A stretch of 64,000 nt of DNA. Source: NCED01 sp035493955 (GTDB lineage Bacteria; Pseudomonadota; Alphaproteobacteria; Caulobacterales; Caulobacteraceae). The notes under the pieces were generated by a model, which did no database searches, was not told the origin of the DNA, and saw nothing but the letters and a program-made list of their open reading frames with translations. Location of the stretch: positions 62,001-126,000 of the forward strand of contig DATJHI010000023.1 of the NCBI GenBank assembly GCA_035493955.1, written 5' to 3'. Every line of letters begins with the position of its first letter. Within the stretch, counting starts at the first letter, position 1. Made by a program: the position numbers and the translations under genes. Below are positions 1 to 8,063 of this stretch, one piece after another.

Positions 1-355
1 TCCCGGCGCCGGTTTCCGGCCTAGGTTCTTCGTGGCTCAAGCCTTGTTCCTTCGGCCCCGATGCGAGGGTTCTGCGAAGGCGCGACCGGCCTTCCACAGC
101 CCAGCTATGTCTGGGCTCTATCCTTTACGCGCGGCAATGGAAAACCCCTCGCCGCCGGCCAATTCATCGCACCCATCCGTCTTTTCCGGAAGACGTCGCG
201 CCGCGCGACGCCCGACCGGGGCGATTCCGACGGGATCGCCACGGCCGGCCCGTTAAAGGCTGTTCTCGCGTGAGACGTCGCCGAGGTGGAAAATCCTGCT
301 GGCGCCCGGGGCGTTGTCGTGTTGAACGGACTTTAGACGAGAGGGCTTTTCGCGA
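1..355. other. left-edge stretch without a supported gene
   Basis: No reading frame here shows recognisable protein features; the open frames have the Arg/Pro/Ala-rich composition of GC-rich shadow frames. One plus frame is open from the left edge to about position 256 but its translation looks random. The stretch probably holds the upstream region of the small ORF and PepSY gene that follow. No promoter could be picked out with confidence. Confidence 0.4.
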
Positions 356-493
356 ATGCATTCGGGACTTTGGCGGCTGTCGGCCAGCCCGGCGACCGCA
401 CCGGCGGCTCCGATGGAGCCCGCCCACGCCGACAGCCATGCCCGGGACGCCCTGCCGGCCTTCGCCGTGGCGGGGGCGGACGCCGCCCTATGA
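356..493 (+). CDS. possible 45-residue leader peptide overlapping the PepSY gene
   Basis: An ATG-initiated frame of 45 codons whose TGA stop overlaps the ATG of the next gene in an ATGA arrangement (490-493), the classic layout for translational coupling. A purine-rich GACGAGAGGG lies about 9 bases before the ATG. The product (starting MHSGLWRLSASP) is Ala/Pro/His-rich, has no membrane segment and resembles no family I know. The overlap and the possible ribosome site are the only support; chance occurrence in GC-rich DNA is quite possible. Confidence 0.35.
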   Translation: MHSGLWRLSASPATAPAAPMEPAHADSHARDALPAFAVAGADAAL

Positions 494-1131
494 GAATTCC
501 CGTCGCCGTCGAGCGCCGCAAGCCCCTGGGACCCGCCTCCGGCCGGGGCGGCTTCTATCGCCTGTGCCGGATGCTGCACGCCTATCTGTCGGCCTTCGCC
601 TTCCTGGCCCTGATCTTCTTCTGCGTCACCGGAGTGCTGCTGAACCATCCGGAATGGTTCGAGGCCTATCATCCCGCCGAACGGACCGCCGCCGTGACCC
701 TGACCCCGGCGGAGCTGGCGGCGGCGAAGGCGGCCAAGGACCCGGGCCGCGCCCTGGCGGCGGCGGTCGCCGCCAGGGTCCCGCTCAAGGGGGCCTTCTC
801 CAGCAGCGACATCCAGGACGGCATGGCGCTGATCCGCCTGACCGGTCCCAAGGGCTCCAGCGACATCGACCTCGACTTGGCGACCGGGCGGGGGGAGGCG
901 AAGATCGTCACCGCCGACCTGACCTCGGTGATCCAGGACCTGCATCGCGGCAAGAACAGCGGCGCCCCGTGGCGCTGGGTGATCGACATCAGCGCCTATC
1001 TTCTGCTGGCCCTGTCGTTGATCGGCTATGTGCTGTTCTTCACCCTGAGGTTCCGGCTCAAGACCAGCCTGATCCTGACCGGCGTCAGCCTGGCGCTGCT
1101 GGTCGGGGCGGCGGTGTGGCTAGCTCCCTGA
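490..1131 (+). CDS. PepSY-associated inner-membrane protein
   Basis: A 213-residue membrane protein. The segment around residues 33-53 is a hydrophobic helix ending in VTGVLLNHPEWF, which matches the LNHxxWF signature of PepSY-associated TM proteins. A periplasmic stretch of about 100 residues follows, then two more helices near residues 157-180 and 190-210. Relatives often sit beside TonB-dependent receptors or flavin reductases and are thought to help iron acquisition or electron transfer across the membrane; no such partner is visible, though the window edge may hide one. The frame can be extended upstream from a TTG, but the ATG at 490 gives the family-like N-terminus and the ATGA overlap with the preceding small ORF. 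Confidence 0.75.
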   Translation: MRIPVAVERRKPLGPASGRGGFYRLCRMLHAYLSAFAFLALIFFCVTGVLLNHPEWFEAYHPAERTAAVTLTPAELAAAKAAKDPGRALAAAVAARVPLKGAFSSSDIQDGMALIRLTGPKGSSDIDLDLATGRGEAKIVTADLTSVIQDLHRGKNSGAPWRWVIDISAYLLLALSLIGYVLFFTLRFRLKTSLILTGVSLALLVGAAVWLAP

Positions 1132-1166
1132 GGTCCGCCGCCCGCGCGCATTGCGGCGGCGGGCCT
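1131..1166 (+). terminator. strong intergenic hairpin after the PepSY gene
   Basis: A 12-base-pair stem (1131-1142 pairing with 1155-1166, one G-T pair) around a 12-base loop starts at the last base of the PepSY stop codon. No T-tract follows, so it may be a Rho-dependent terminator aid or an mRNA-stabilising hairpin rather than an intrinsic terminator. Confidence 0.35.
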
Positions 1167-1210
1167 GGTAGTGAATATAGGAACAAACATAAAGGGAGGC
1201 GGCCGAAGCC

Positions 1211-2713
1211 ATGCGTGAGATCACTCATTTCATCGGCGGAGCCGCCTCCGCCGGGACCGGCGGCCGCTTCGGCGATGTGCTGAACCCCACGACCGGCGAG
1301 GTGCAGGCGCGGGTGGCCATGGGCGGGGCCGCCGACGTGGACGCCGCCGTCCGTTCGGCCGAGCAGGCCTTTCCTGGCTGGGCCGCGGTCAATCCCCAGC
1401 GCCGCGCCAGGGTGATGTTCGAGTTCAAGCGCCTGGTGGAAGCGAATATGGGCGAATTGGCCGAGATGCTTTCGGCCGAGCACGGCAAGGTCCTCGCCGA
1501 CTCCCGGGGCGACATCCAGCGCGGCCTGGAGGTGGTGGAGTTCGGCCTGGGCGCTCCCCACCTGATGAAGGGCGAATACACCCAGGGCGCCGGACCCGGC
1601 ATCGACGTCTATTCGATGCGCCAGCCCCTCGGGGTGGTGTGCGGGATCACCCCGTTCAACTTCCCGGCCATGATCCCGATGTGGATGTTCGGGGTCGCCG
1701 TCGCCTGCGGCAACACCTTCGTGCTCAAGCCGTCGGAGAAGGACCCGTCCGTCCCGGTGCGCCTGGCCGAACTGATGATGGAGGCCGGGGCGCCCGCCGG
1801 GGTGCTGAACGTGGTGCACGGGGACAAGGCCGTGGTCGACGCCCTGCTGGTCCATCCCCTGGTGCGGGCGATCAGCTTCGTCGGGTCGAGCGACATCGCC
1901 CAATACGTCTACGCCACGGGCGCGGCCAACGGCAAACGGGTCCAGGCCATGGGCGGGGCCAAGAACCACGGGCTGGTCATGCCTGACGCCGACCTCGACC
2001 AGACGGTGCGGGACATCCTGGGCGCGGCCTACGGTTCGGCCGGGGAGCGCTGCATGGCCCTGCCGGTGGTGGTCCCGGTGGGCGAGCGCACCGCCGACGA
2101 ACTACGCCGCCGCCTCGTCGATGGGATCGAGAGCCTGAAGGTGGGGATTTCCGGCGACAAGGCCGCCGACTACGGGCCGGTGGTCACCGACGTCCACCGG
2201 CGCCGGGTGATGGACTACATCCAGATGGGGGTGGACGAGGGCGCGGAGCTCGTTGTCGACGGCCGCGGCTTCAGGTTGCAGGGCTATGAGAAGGGCTTCT
2301 TCATCGGCCCGACCCTGTTCGACCGGGTGCGTCCGGACATGAAGTCCTACCAGGACGAGATCTTCGGCCCGGTGCTGCAGATGGTCCGCGCCGAAAGCTT
2401 CGAGGAGGCCCTGGCCCTGCCGTCGGCGCACCAGTACGGCAACGGGGTCGCCATCTTCACCCGCAACGGCCGGCTGGCGCGGGAATTCGCCGATCGGGTG
2501 CAGGTGGGCATGGTCGGGATCAACGTGCCGATTCCGGTGCCGGTCGGCTACCACAGCTTCGGCGGCTGGAAGCGTTCCGGGTTCGGCGACGCCAACCAGT
2601 ACGGCATGGACGGGGTGCGCTTCTTCACCAAGGTCAAGACCGTGACCGCGCGCTGGCCCGAGGAGTCGGCGGAGCATCAGGGCTCGGCCTACGTCATCCC
2701 GACCATGCAGTAG
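1211..2713 (+). CDS. mmsA: CoA-acylating methylmalonate-semialdehyde dehydrogenase
   Basis: A 500-residue aldehyde dehydrogenase of normal length for the MmsA group. The family oxidises methylmalonate semialdehyde or malonate semialdehyde with NAD and CoA to propionyl-CoA or acetyl-CoA, late in valine, inositol or beta-alanine breakdown. Support: the ITPFNFPAMIPMWM segment typical of MmsA, the catalytic cysteine in AGERCMA (C281), the DEIFGPVLQMVR segment and the C-terminal GWKRSGFGD. A good ribosome site (GGGAGGC) lies 8-14 bases before the ATG. Next to a catabolic region it may finish degradation of a ring-cleavage or side-chain product; that link is inferred. Confidence 0.93.
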   Translation: MREITHFIGGAASAGTGGRFGDVLNPTTGEVQARVAMGGAADVDAAVRSAEQAFPGWAAVNPQRRARVMFEFKRLVEANMGELAEMLSAEHGKVLADSRGDIQRGLEVVEFGLGAPHLMKGEYTQGAGPGIDVYSMRQPLGVVCGITPFNFPAMIPMWMFGVAVACGNTFVLKPSEKDPSVPVRLAELMMEAGAPAGVLNVVHGDKAVVDALLVHPLVRAISFVGSSDIAQYVYATGAANGKRVQAMGGAKNHGLVMPDADLDQTVRDILGAAYGSAGERCMALPVVVPVGERTADELRRRLVDGIESLKVGISGDKAADYGPVVTDVHRRRVMDYIQMGVDEGAELVVDGRGFRLQGYEKGFFIGPTLFDRVRPDMKSYQDEIFGPVLQMVRAESFEEALALPSAHQYGNGVAIFTRNGRLAREFADRVQVGMVGINVPIPVPVGYHSFGGWKRSGFGDANQYGMDGVRFFTKVKTVTARWPEESAEHQGSAYVIPTMQ

Positions 2714-2727
2714 GCGGGGGCCCGGCG

Positions 2728-3030
2728 TCAGGCCCTGCGCTTGCCGGTGATCGGGGAGGTTCCGAACGCCCCGGCCTTGATTCCCCCCGAGAGGGTGTCG
2801 CCGGTGATGACGACGTCGGCCTCCAGGACCATGGGGAAGGGGAGCTTCATCTCCATCCTCCAGGTCAGCCGGTCGCCGTCGATCTTGCCGTCGAGCAGCT
2901 GCATGTCCCCCAGCGGGGCGGCGCTGACCCCGATGAAGCTGTCGCCGTCGCGCTTGATGGTCAGGGCCGCGGGCTGGTCGCCCATCGGCGTCTTGGTCAC
3001 CGTGTCCCAGACCCCGTCCACGTCCGCCAT
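2728..3030 (-). CDS. 100-residue protein, lipocalin-like beta pattern
   Basis: A small soluble protein starting MADVDGVWDTVTKTPMG, with alternating beta-type segments and a GVWDTV-like opening often seen in small lipocalin or heat-shock HslJ-like barrels. There is no signal peptide. It ends 14 bases from the convergent mmsA stop and lies at the end of the leftward operon that starts near 7515, so it may belong to that transcript. I do not recognise a specific family; coding status is supported by balanced composition and a normal start. Confidence 0.6.
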   Translation of the reverse strand: MADVDGVWDTVTKTPMGDQPAALTIKRDGDSFIGVSAAPLGDMQLLDGKIDGDRLTWRMEMKLPFPMVLEADVVITGDTLSGGIKAGAFGTSPITGKRRA

Positions 3031-3143
3031 CTCGTCTTCCTCCGCTGCCCGCCCGGTCTCGCCGGCTTCGGCGTCATCCTCCGCTATTTGGCGCGGCCCT
3101 TGAAGCCGGCGACCGAGGCTGAGGGTGTCGCGGACGTTTTCGG

Positions 3144-3533
3144 TCAGTCGAAGGTGCCCCCCCAGGTCCAGCCGTCAGAGGGACGCTGGATCTTCTGCAT
3201 GCGCAGGCGGTGGTCGGCCTCGACCCGCGCCGGGTTGCCGACGATGATCACCTTGTCGCCGGCCTTCAGGCTGGTGGAGTCGATCCGGTCCTTGCCCAGG
3301 GCCGCGCCGCCGCCCCATTCCACGGCCCAGCGCTGCATCTTGCCGGCCTTGTCGGGGGCCATGACATGCACGAAGGAGTGCGGGTTGCGGAACAGGAACT
3401 GCACCACCGTACCCTTGATCTCCACCGTCTGGTCGACGTGGTAGGTCGCCGGGAACGAATGGTGGGCCGAGGCCGGGGCGCCGACGCTGGCGGTCAGCAG
3501 GACCGCGGCGGCCGCTAGGGCTTTGATCTTCAT
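3144..3533 (-). CDS. exported DUF6152-like protein, copy 1
   Basis: A 129-residue exported protein. Residues 1-23 are a clear signal peptide ending ASA, so cleavage would expose His24-His25-Ser26 as the mature N-terminus. NPH follows at 50-52 and KAGDKVII further on. This pattern matches, from memory, the DUF6152 family of unknown function; three more copies are in this window. The start is the ATG just before the signal peptide, with a GGAGACC site upstream; the much longer upstream frame overlaps the preceding gene and is a shadow. It follows the exported protein of the upstream gene by 59 bases in a leftward operon. Function unknown; a metal-binding role is inferred from the exposed N-terminal histidines. 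Confidence 0.82.
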   Translation of the reverse strand: MKIKALAAAAVLLTASVGAPASAHHSFPATYHVDQTVEIKGTVVQFLFRNPHSFVHVMAPDKAGKMQRWAVEWGGGAALGKDRIDSTSLKAGDKVIIVGNPARVEADHRLRMQKIQRPSDGWTWGGTFD

Positions 3534-3592
3534 CGAGGTCTCCTTTCGTACAGCCGAAGGCGCTGCGCCTCCGTTCGGGTCTTTGGCGAGAG

Positions 3593-4402
3593 TCAGGGGG
3601 TGCAGGGACGGGGCCGCCACTTCGATCCGTCCGGCTCCTTCTTGAAATGGGTGCTGGTGAGGTAGGGGCCGTTGAAGTTGGCGGGGTCGTCGACCGCGGT
3701 GAGCACCGTCAGCCACTCGGCCCCGTCCGGTCCCTTGAAGCGGTCGAAATACTCGGTGACCTTGGTGTTGGGGCTGTAGGGGACGCCGTTCCTGCGCACC
3801 CAGCCGCCGGTGGTGTTGGTGGTGACCACCATCAGGTCGCCCCCTGGCGCGCGGGCGCCGGGGCCGCCGCCCAGTCCTCCGCCCGCCGCACCCGGCACGG
3901 CCGCCTGGCCCAGCACGGGATTGGGGAATTCCCAGCGCGCGACGGAAAAGCCCTGCAGCGTCGCAGGGGTGTTCGCATCCGGCCGTTTGCCGAACACCAG
4001 AAGGCGCGTCTGCACGCCGGCGTCGGTCTCGATCTTCAGCGCGTCGTCCGCGGCCCAGCCGATCCGCAACCGACCGGGCATGCGCATGATCCCGCCCACG
4101 CCGTAGGCCTTGCACGAGCCGTCCGTGGCCGGGTCCCAGGCGTTGGCGGCGTCCTGGGCCGCCTTGGTCAGGGGCAGGCCGGGGAAGTCTCCCTTTTTCG
4201 GGGTGACCATCCGGTAGAGCCAGTCCTCGTTGACGATCGAGACCCAATTGCCGGTCAGGTCGATGGGCGCGGCGGCCTTGGGCGTCCGCGGGGGCTGGGC
4301 CGCCGGCGCCGCGGGGCCTTGGGCGGCGGCCAGGGTCGGCGACAGCAGGGCTGCGGCGGCAAGCGCTATGAGCGTCCGCCTGATCATGGGGTGGTTTTTC
4401 AT
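3593..4402 (-). CDS. exported protein, divergent member of the WEG family
   Basis: A 269-residue protein with a signal peptide (cut near LAAAQ, residue 27) followed by a Pro/Ala linker and an IDLTGNWVSI opening. It lacks the WEGxTLV motif of its paralogues but keeps their surrounding pattern: GGDLMVVTTNTTGGWVRRNG, then PNTKVTEYFDRF and a DDPANFNGPY segment near the C-terminus. It is paired with the DUF6152-like gene downstream, as at the three other loci. The start codon (4402) overlaps the stop of the upstream metallo-hydrolase gene by 4 bases, indicating translational coupling. Function unknown; periplasmic location predicted. Confidence 0.72.
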   Translation of the reverse strand: MKNHPMIRRTLIALAAAALLSPTLAAAQGPAAPAAQPPRTPKAAAPIDLTGNWVSIVNEDWLYRMVTPKKGDFPGLPLTKAAQDAANAWDPATDGSCKAYGVGGIMRMPGRLRIGWAADDALKIETDAGVQTRLLVFGKRPDANTPATLQGFSVARWEFPNPVLGQAAVPGAAGGGLGGGPGARAPGGDLMVVTTNTTGGWVRRNGVPYSPNTKVTEYFDRFKGPDGAEWLTVLTAVDDPANFNGPYLTSTHFKKEPDGSKWRPRPCTP

Positions 4403-5514
4403 TTCGCAGCCTTCCCCGTCTTCTTCTGGGGCTTCACGCCCGCGTAGACGGCCGAGATGAACATGTCCGTGGTCCAGGGGCCGGTGGTCGCGCCGTAACG
4501 GCCGTCGTAGTCGAGGGTCGGCCTGGCCGCCTTGACCTGCTCGAGGGTCATGCCCTTGGCGGCCATGTCCCGGATGCGGTCGCGGATGATGGTGATCATG
4601 TCGCGGTACTCCACCACCTCGGCCTCGTCCCCGGGACGGCCGCGGCCGGGGACCACCAGGGTGCCGCCCTCCTGCTTGTAGCTGGGGATGGTGATGTCGA
4701 TGATGTGGTTCAGGCCGTCGAGCTCGCCCTGGATCGAACCGCCGTGGGCGATGTCGATGCGCGGATAGGTGTTGGTGTCCCAGAGGTCGCCGGCCACCAC
4801 CACGTCGGACCGGCGGAAGAAGACGATGGAGTCCCCGTCCGTGTGGGCCGCCGGTTCGTGGAAGAGCTGGATGCCTTCGCCGTTGAAGTGGAAATCGTAT
4901 TCGTCCTCGGCGTAGGTCTCCTTGGGCCACTGGCCCTGCGCCACGGCCGGGTCCTTGCTGGCGCCGACGCCGGAGAGGCGGTCCAGCACGTTCTGGTGGC
5001 TGAGGTGCACCGACTCGCCGGCGAGGTCGGCGACCTGGGCGACCATGTTGCCGCCGAAGATCGCCTGGCCGGCCTTGCGCACCGCTTCGCTGGATTCGAC
5101 CCGCTCCGGATCGCCGTTGGTGTTGAGATAGTAGCGCATGGTGTGCGGGCCGACGAGTTGCTTCAGCTGGGCCAGCAACTCGTCGGCGTGTTCCTTGCGG
5201 GCGCTGTCGACGACCACCGACCCTTCGGGGCCGATCTGGACCGTGACGTTGCCGTCGGGTCCCTGCAGCACATAGACGCCGTTCTGGAGGGTGGCGATGG
5301 GGCCTTCCTGCCCGCGCACCTCCATGATTTCGCGCAGGGGAATGAGCTGGAAGGTCCCGGCCTTGGGCGCGCGGGCGGCGTAGGCCAGTTGGTCGTCGAG
5401 GGCGGGCTGGCGGGACGGCTGGGCCGCGGCGGACCCCGCCAGGGTCGTGAGCGCCGCCAGCGCCGCGACGCCGCCGAGCAGGGACGATTTCATCGGGGTC
5501 GGGTTCCTGCTCAT
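4399..5514 (-). CDS. exported metallo-beta-lactamase-fold protein with lost metal site
   Basis: A 371-residue protein with a signal peptide and a metallo-beta-lactamase-like body: GSVVVDSARKEHADELLAQL, AAHTDGDSIVFFRRSD, VVVAGDLWDTN, and VVPGRGRPGDEAEVV. The hallmark HxHxDH metal motif is replaced by NTNGDPER, and the later PGHG-type histidine is an arginine, so most zinc ligands appear to be missing. Related exported subfamilies with NT-x-D variants exist, but this copy has lost nearly all of them. The start ATG (5514) overlaps the upstream stop by four bases; a second in-frame ATG lies at 5493. It may be a binding protein rather than an enzyme. It sits mid-operon between two exported WEG-type proteins. 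Confidence 0.8.
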   Translation of the reverse strand: MSRNPTPMKSSLLGGVAALAALTTLAGSAAAQPSRQPALDDQLAYAARAPKAGTFQLIPLREIMEVRGQEGPIATLQNGVYVLQGPDGNVTVQIGPEGSVVVDSARKEHADELLAQLKQLVGPHTMRYYLNTNGDPERVESSEAVRKAGQAIFGGNMVAQVADLAGESVHLSHQNVLDRLSGVGASKDPAVAQGQWPKETYAEDEYDFHFNGEGIQLFHEPAAHTDGDSIVFFRRSDVVVAGDLWDTNTYPRIDIAHGGSIQGELDGLNHIIDITIPSYKQEGGTLVVPGRGRPGDEAEVVEYRDMITIIRDRIRDMAAKGMTLEQVKAARPTLDYDGRYGATTGPWTTDMFISAVYAGVKPQKKTGKAAK

Positions 5515-6413
5515 TTCTTGGCCGCCTTCGGCGGGGCGACGGGATGGGCCGCCCGATAGGCGGCGATCACGTCCATGAATTCGGGCATGGCGGTGTCGAT
5601 GCCGCCCGCGGCCGCCTCCGGCGGGATGTCGTAGCGCTGGGCGAACTCCTCGATGGCCGAGCGGTCCTTGAAGGGCTGGTGGGGCACCTCGCCCTTGGGC
5701 CGGGGGATCTCCACCGCCGGACGGCAGGGGTAGGCCCCCATGTTCGGCTGGGCCATGATCCGGAAGATGTTGGTCTTGATCATCGGCTCGGTCAGATAGA
5801 CCGGGTCCTCGATGAACATGGTGTGGTGCAGCACGTCGCCGTGACGGATGTAGTATTCGGTCATGTGGGCCCTGTCGCTGAGCGCCAGGCCGTTGCGGCG
5901 GATCCAGCCCGGCTTCAGGTTGCGGGTCTCCACCACCAGGGTGTCGCCTTCCCAGTGGCCCTTGGAGAAGCCCTGCCAGGTGTGCAGCGCCCACTCCGGC
6001 GGGAAGGGCCGGCCGTCCATCCAGATCTCGCGGTGCTGGGACTCCCAGACGATCTGCTGCTCGAGCTTGACCACCGCCTGGGTGCCCGGGTCGCGGACTT
6101 CCCAGATGTGCAGGTTGCCGACGCCGCGCATGCCGTAGGTCGACGGATGGGGGACGCACTGGCGTTCCGGCAGCGTCAGCAGCGAGCCGTTCCAGGTCTC
6201 TCCGCGCAGGCGCATGGCCTCGTTGATGGACAGCCCCATGTATTCGCCGGCGTCGGGACCCTGTCCCCGTTCGGGTCCGTCCTCGTGGAAGACCGGCGCG
6301 TAGTAGCCGCCGAGGTCGACCGTGGCGCGCGCCGCCGCCGGAACGAGCGCCGTCGCCGTCGCCGCCAGGGCGACGAGCCATGAGGCCCTGGCTATCGGAT
6401 CTCTCAAGCCCAC
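5511..6413 (-). CDS. exported WEG-family protein, 300 residues
   Basis: An exported protein of unknown function, with a signal peptide to about residue 30 (ATALVPAAARA). The family core GHWEGDTLVVET lies near the middle, followed by RNGLALSDRAHMTEYY and IEDPVYLTEPM. The C-terminus is Lys/Ala-rich. Paralogues lie at 3593, 26554, 27782, 31687 and 43684. This one has no DUF6152 partner directly beside it, but is in the same transcript as the pair at 3144-4402. Coupled to the next gene by an ATGA overlap; the family is sometimes annotated only as hypothetical. Confidence 0.75.
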   Translation of the reverse strand: MGLRDPIARASWLVALAATATALVPAAARATVDLGGYYAPVFHEDGPERGQGPDAGEYMGLSINEAMRLRGETWNGSLLTLPERQCVPHPSTYGMRGVGNLHIWEVRDPGTQAVVKLEQQIVWESQHREIWMDGRPFPPEWALHTWQGFSKGHWEGDTLVVETRNLKPGWIRRNGLALSDRAHMTEYYIRHGDVLHHTMFIEDPVYLTEPMIKTNIFRIMAQPNMGAYPCRPAVEIPRPKGEVPHQPFKDRSAIEEFAQRYDIPPEAAAGGIDTAMPEFMDVIAAYRAAHPVAPPKAAKK

Positions 6414-6471
6414 TTGGTCGTCCTCCCTGTTCTTGTCTCGGGCGGGCGCGGCCGCCCGCCTGCTTTGGGTC

Positions 6472-6954
6472 TCACACGTAAGGAATGAGCCGCCCGCAGA
6501 TCAGCACGCCGGCCCAGATCAGCAGCGAGGCCGCACAGGTGATCTTGGTGATGGGCGCGTGTTCGATGGCGACGTTCCCGGCCTTGTAGGGTCGGAAGAC
6601 GAAGAACTCGAAGGCCAGGGCGTTGACCCCGGCCAGCACCACCAGCAGCATCTTGATCCTGAACGACAGGTCGTCGAAGTAGTTCTGGGGGCCCTGGAAG
6701 ACGAAACAGACGCCGGTGGCCAACTGGACGGCGAAGGCGCCGATGGCGATGGGCGTCAGCTTGTGCACCTCCAGGAACGGCATGCGCTTGAACAGGCCAA
6801 GTCCCCTCAGGTCGACGACCATCAGGGCCCCGATCAGGATGGTGAGGCCCATGAAGTGCAGGGTCTCCGAGGCGGTGAAGGCAAGGGGGTTCTGCTGCAT
6901 GAACCGGTGCAGCCAGGTCGATTCGATCCAGAGGGAGAGCGGGGACTTGGGCAA
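6472..6954 (-). CDS. four-helix membrane protein, first of a homologous pair
   Basis: A 160-residue integral membrane protein with about four hydrophobic helices: LHFMGLTILIGALMVVDLRG, a segment near residues 68-88, one near 96-115, and LLIWAGVLICGRLIPYV at the C-terminus. Conserved His33 near the start of helix 1 and another His in the loop before helix 2 could bind haem or metal. It resembles, from memory, a DUF6644/DUF2214-type membrane family. The neighbouring upstream gene encodes a homologue of the same layout. Together they end up in the leftward operon with exported proteins; they may anchor or power that system (inference). Confidence 0.65.
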   Translation of the reverse strand: MPKSPLSLWIESTWLHRFMQQNPLAFTASETLHFMGLTILIGALMVVDLRGLGLFKRMPFLEVHKLTPIAIGAFAVQLATGVCFVFQGPQNYFDDLSFRIKMLLVVLAGVNALAFEFFVFRPYKAGNVAIEHAPITKITCAASLLIWAGVLICGRLIPYV

Positions 6955-6969
6955 GGGGCGGGTTCCGGA

Positions 6970-7515
6970 TCAGGCGGCGGCGGCGAGGTAGGCGACGAGG
7001 CGGCCGGAGACGATGACGCTGAGCCACCAGATCAGGATGGCGACGACGGCGAGGGCCTTGCCGGAGCGGGGTATGACCCAGGCCACGACCCCCGACCCGT
7101 CGATCACCACGCCCGGCCGGGCTTCGGTTTCCACCGCGCCCGTGGCCGTCTCGGCCCTCCAGGCGGGGATGACCACATGGCTGTACATCCGCCACAGCAC
7201 CGCCACCCCGACGACCAGCGAGGCGACCTTGACCTGAAAGGAGACGTTGCCCGCGAGGGCCACGGCGTCGTGGACGAACAGCACCAGGCCGGACAGGAAG
7301 TTGCCGATGAAGGCCCAGACCAGCCAGGGCAGAGTCCCACGATAGGCCCCGAGAGGGATCTTGGCCGGAAAGCCGAGGATCCTCAGCCCGGTCATGGCGG
7401 TCAGGCCCACCACCACCGCCATGCCCAGGCCATGGACGGTGAGCAGGAAGGGATAGGCCCAGGGGGACTCGTCCACCCAGTGCGCCAACCCCGTGGACAC
7501 CATCCACTCGAACAT
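6970..7515 (-). CDS. four-helix membrane protein, second of a homologous pair
   Basis: A 181-residue membrane protein homologous to its downstream neighbour: an LTVHGLGMAVVVGLTAMTGL first helix, a SFQVKVASLVVGVAVLW helix matching SFRIKMLLVVLAGVNAL of the neighbour, and the terminal SGRLVAYL matching CGRLIPYV. It has an extra 25-residue loop (ETATGAVETEARPG) before the last helix. The gap between the two genes is only 15 bases, and this gene is the first of the leftward operon ending near 2728. Function unknown; a paired membrane subunit, perhaps redox-active because of the conserved intramembrane histidine. Confidence 0.65.
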   Translation of the reverse strand: MFEWMVSTGLAHWVDESPWAYPFLLTVHGLGMAVVVGLTAMTGLRILGFPAKIPLGAYRGTLPWLVWAFIGNFLSGLVLFVHDAVALAGNVSFQVKVASLVVGVAVLWRMYSHVVIPAWRAETATGAVETEARPGVVIDGSGVVAWVIPRSGKALAVVAILIWWLSVIVSGRLVAYLAAAA

Positions 7516-8063
7516 GACGCTCCCGCTTCCCGCGACTGGCTATCGGGGCAGGAGACCAACTGCGTTCGCTCCGGTGACGGGGCGCCGCCGCGACTGGTCG
7601 TTTCCACCCGCTTTTCTTTTCAGCCTAGAAGCCAAACGCGACGTTCGTCAACCGCTGTTGAATTAATCGCGGGCGCGGCGACCGCTCCTGGTTCCATCTC
7701 AACCCAGAGGTGGTGATCGGCAAGGGTTCGGTCCTGGTCGAAAGGCACGGCGACCGAACGGCGGCAAATTCAACGTCCGTTATGGATACTGAGGCCGCGC
7801 GCCCGGCGATCTGCGGGGGTCTCGACGGATAGATGGGTACGGGAGCAATCTATGAGATCGCAACGGAATTTTTCCAGAATGGTTAGCACGCATATAGTAT
7901 AATCGGGCCCTGTTTTCCGGTGGATGGGGCTCCGATGGGCGTCGATGACTTTTGCGGGTGGGCGAATTGTCGCTACCCCGATACCTTCGCACTCTCGAAA
8001 CCTTTCAATTGATAAATTGTCTCGGCGCGATCACGATCAAACCGCTCAGGGTAGGAATCCCTT
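7516..8063. promoter_or_regulatory. 548-base divergent intergenic region
   Basis: Separates the leftward operon from the rightward gene at 8064 and must hold promoters for both. It is AT-richer than its surroundings between about 7850 and 8030. A TATAAT box is present at 7898-7903 within an alternating AT stretch, but no -35 match lies at the proper distance, so assignment is weak. No coding frame is convincing. Confidence 0.4.

Noticed and set aside
7898..7903. TATAAT as a confirmed promoter
   Set aside because: No -35 element at 16-18 bases; recorded only as a weak possibility.
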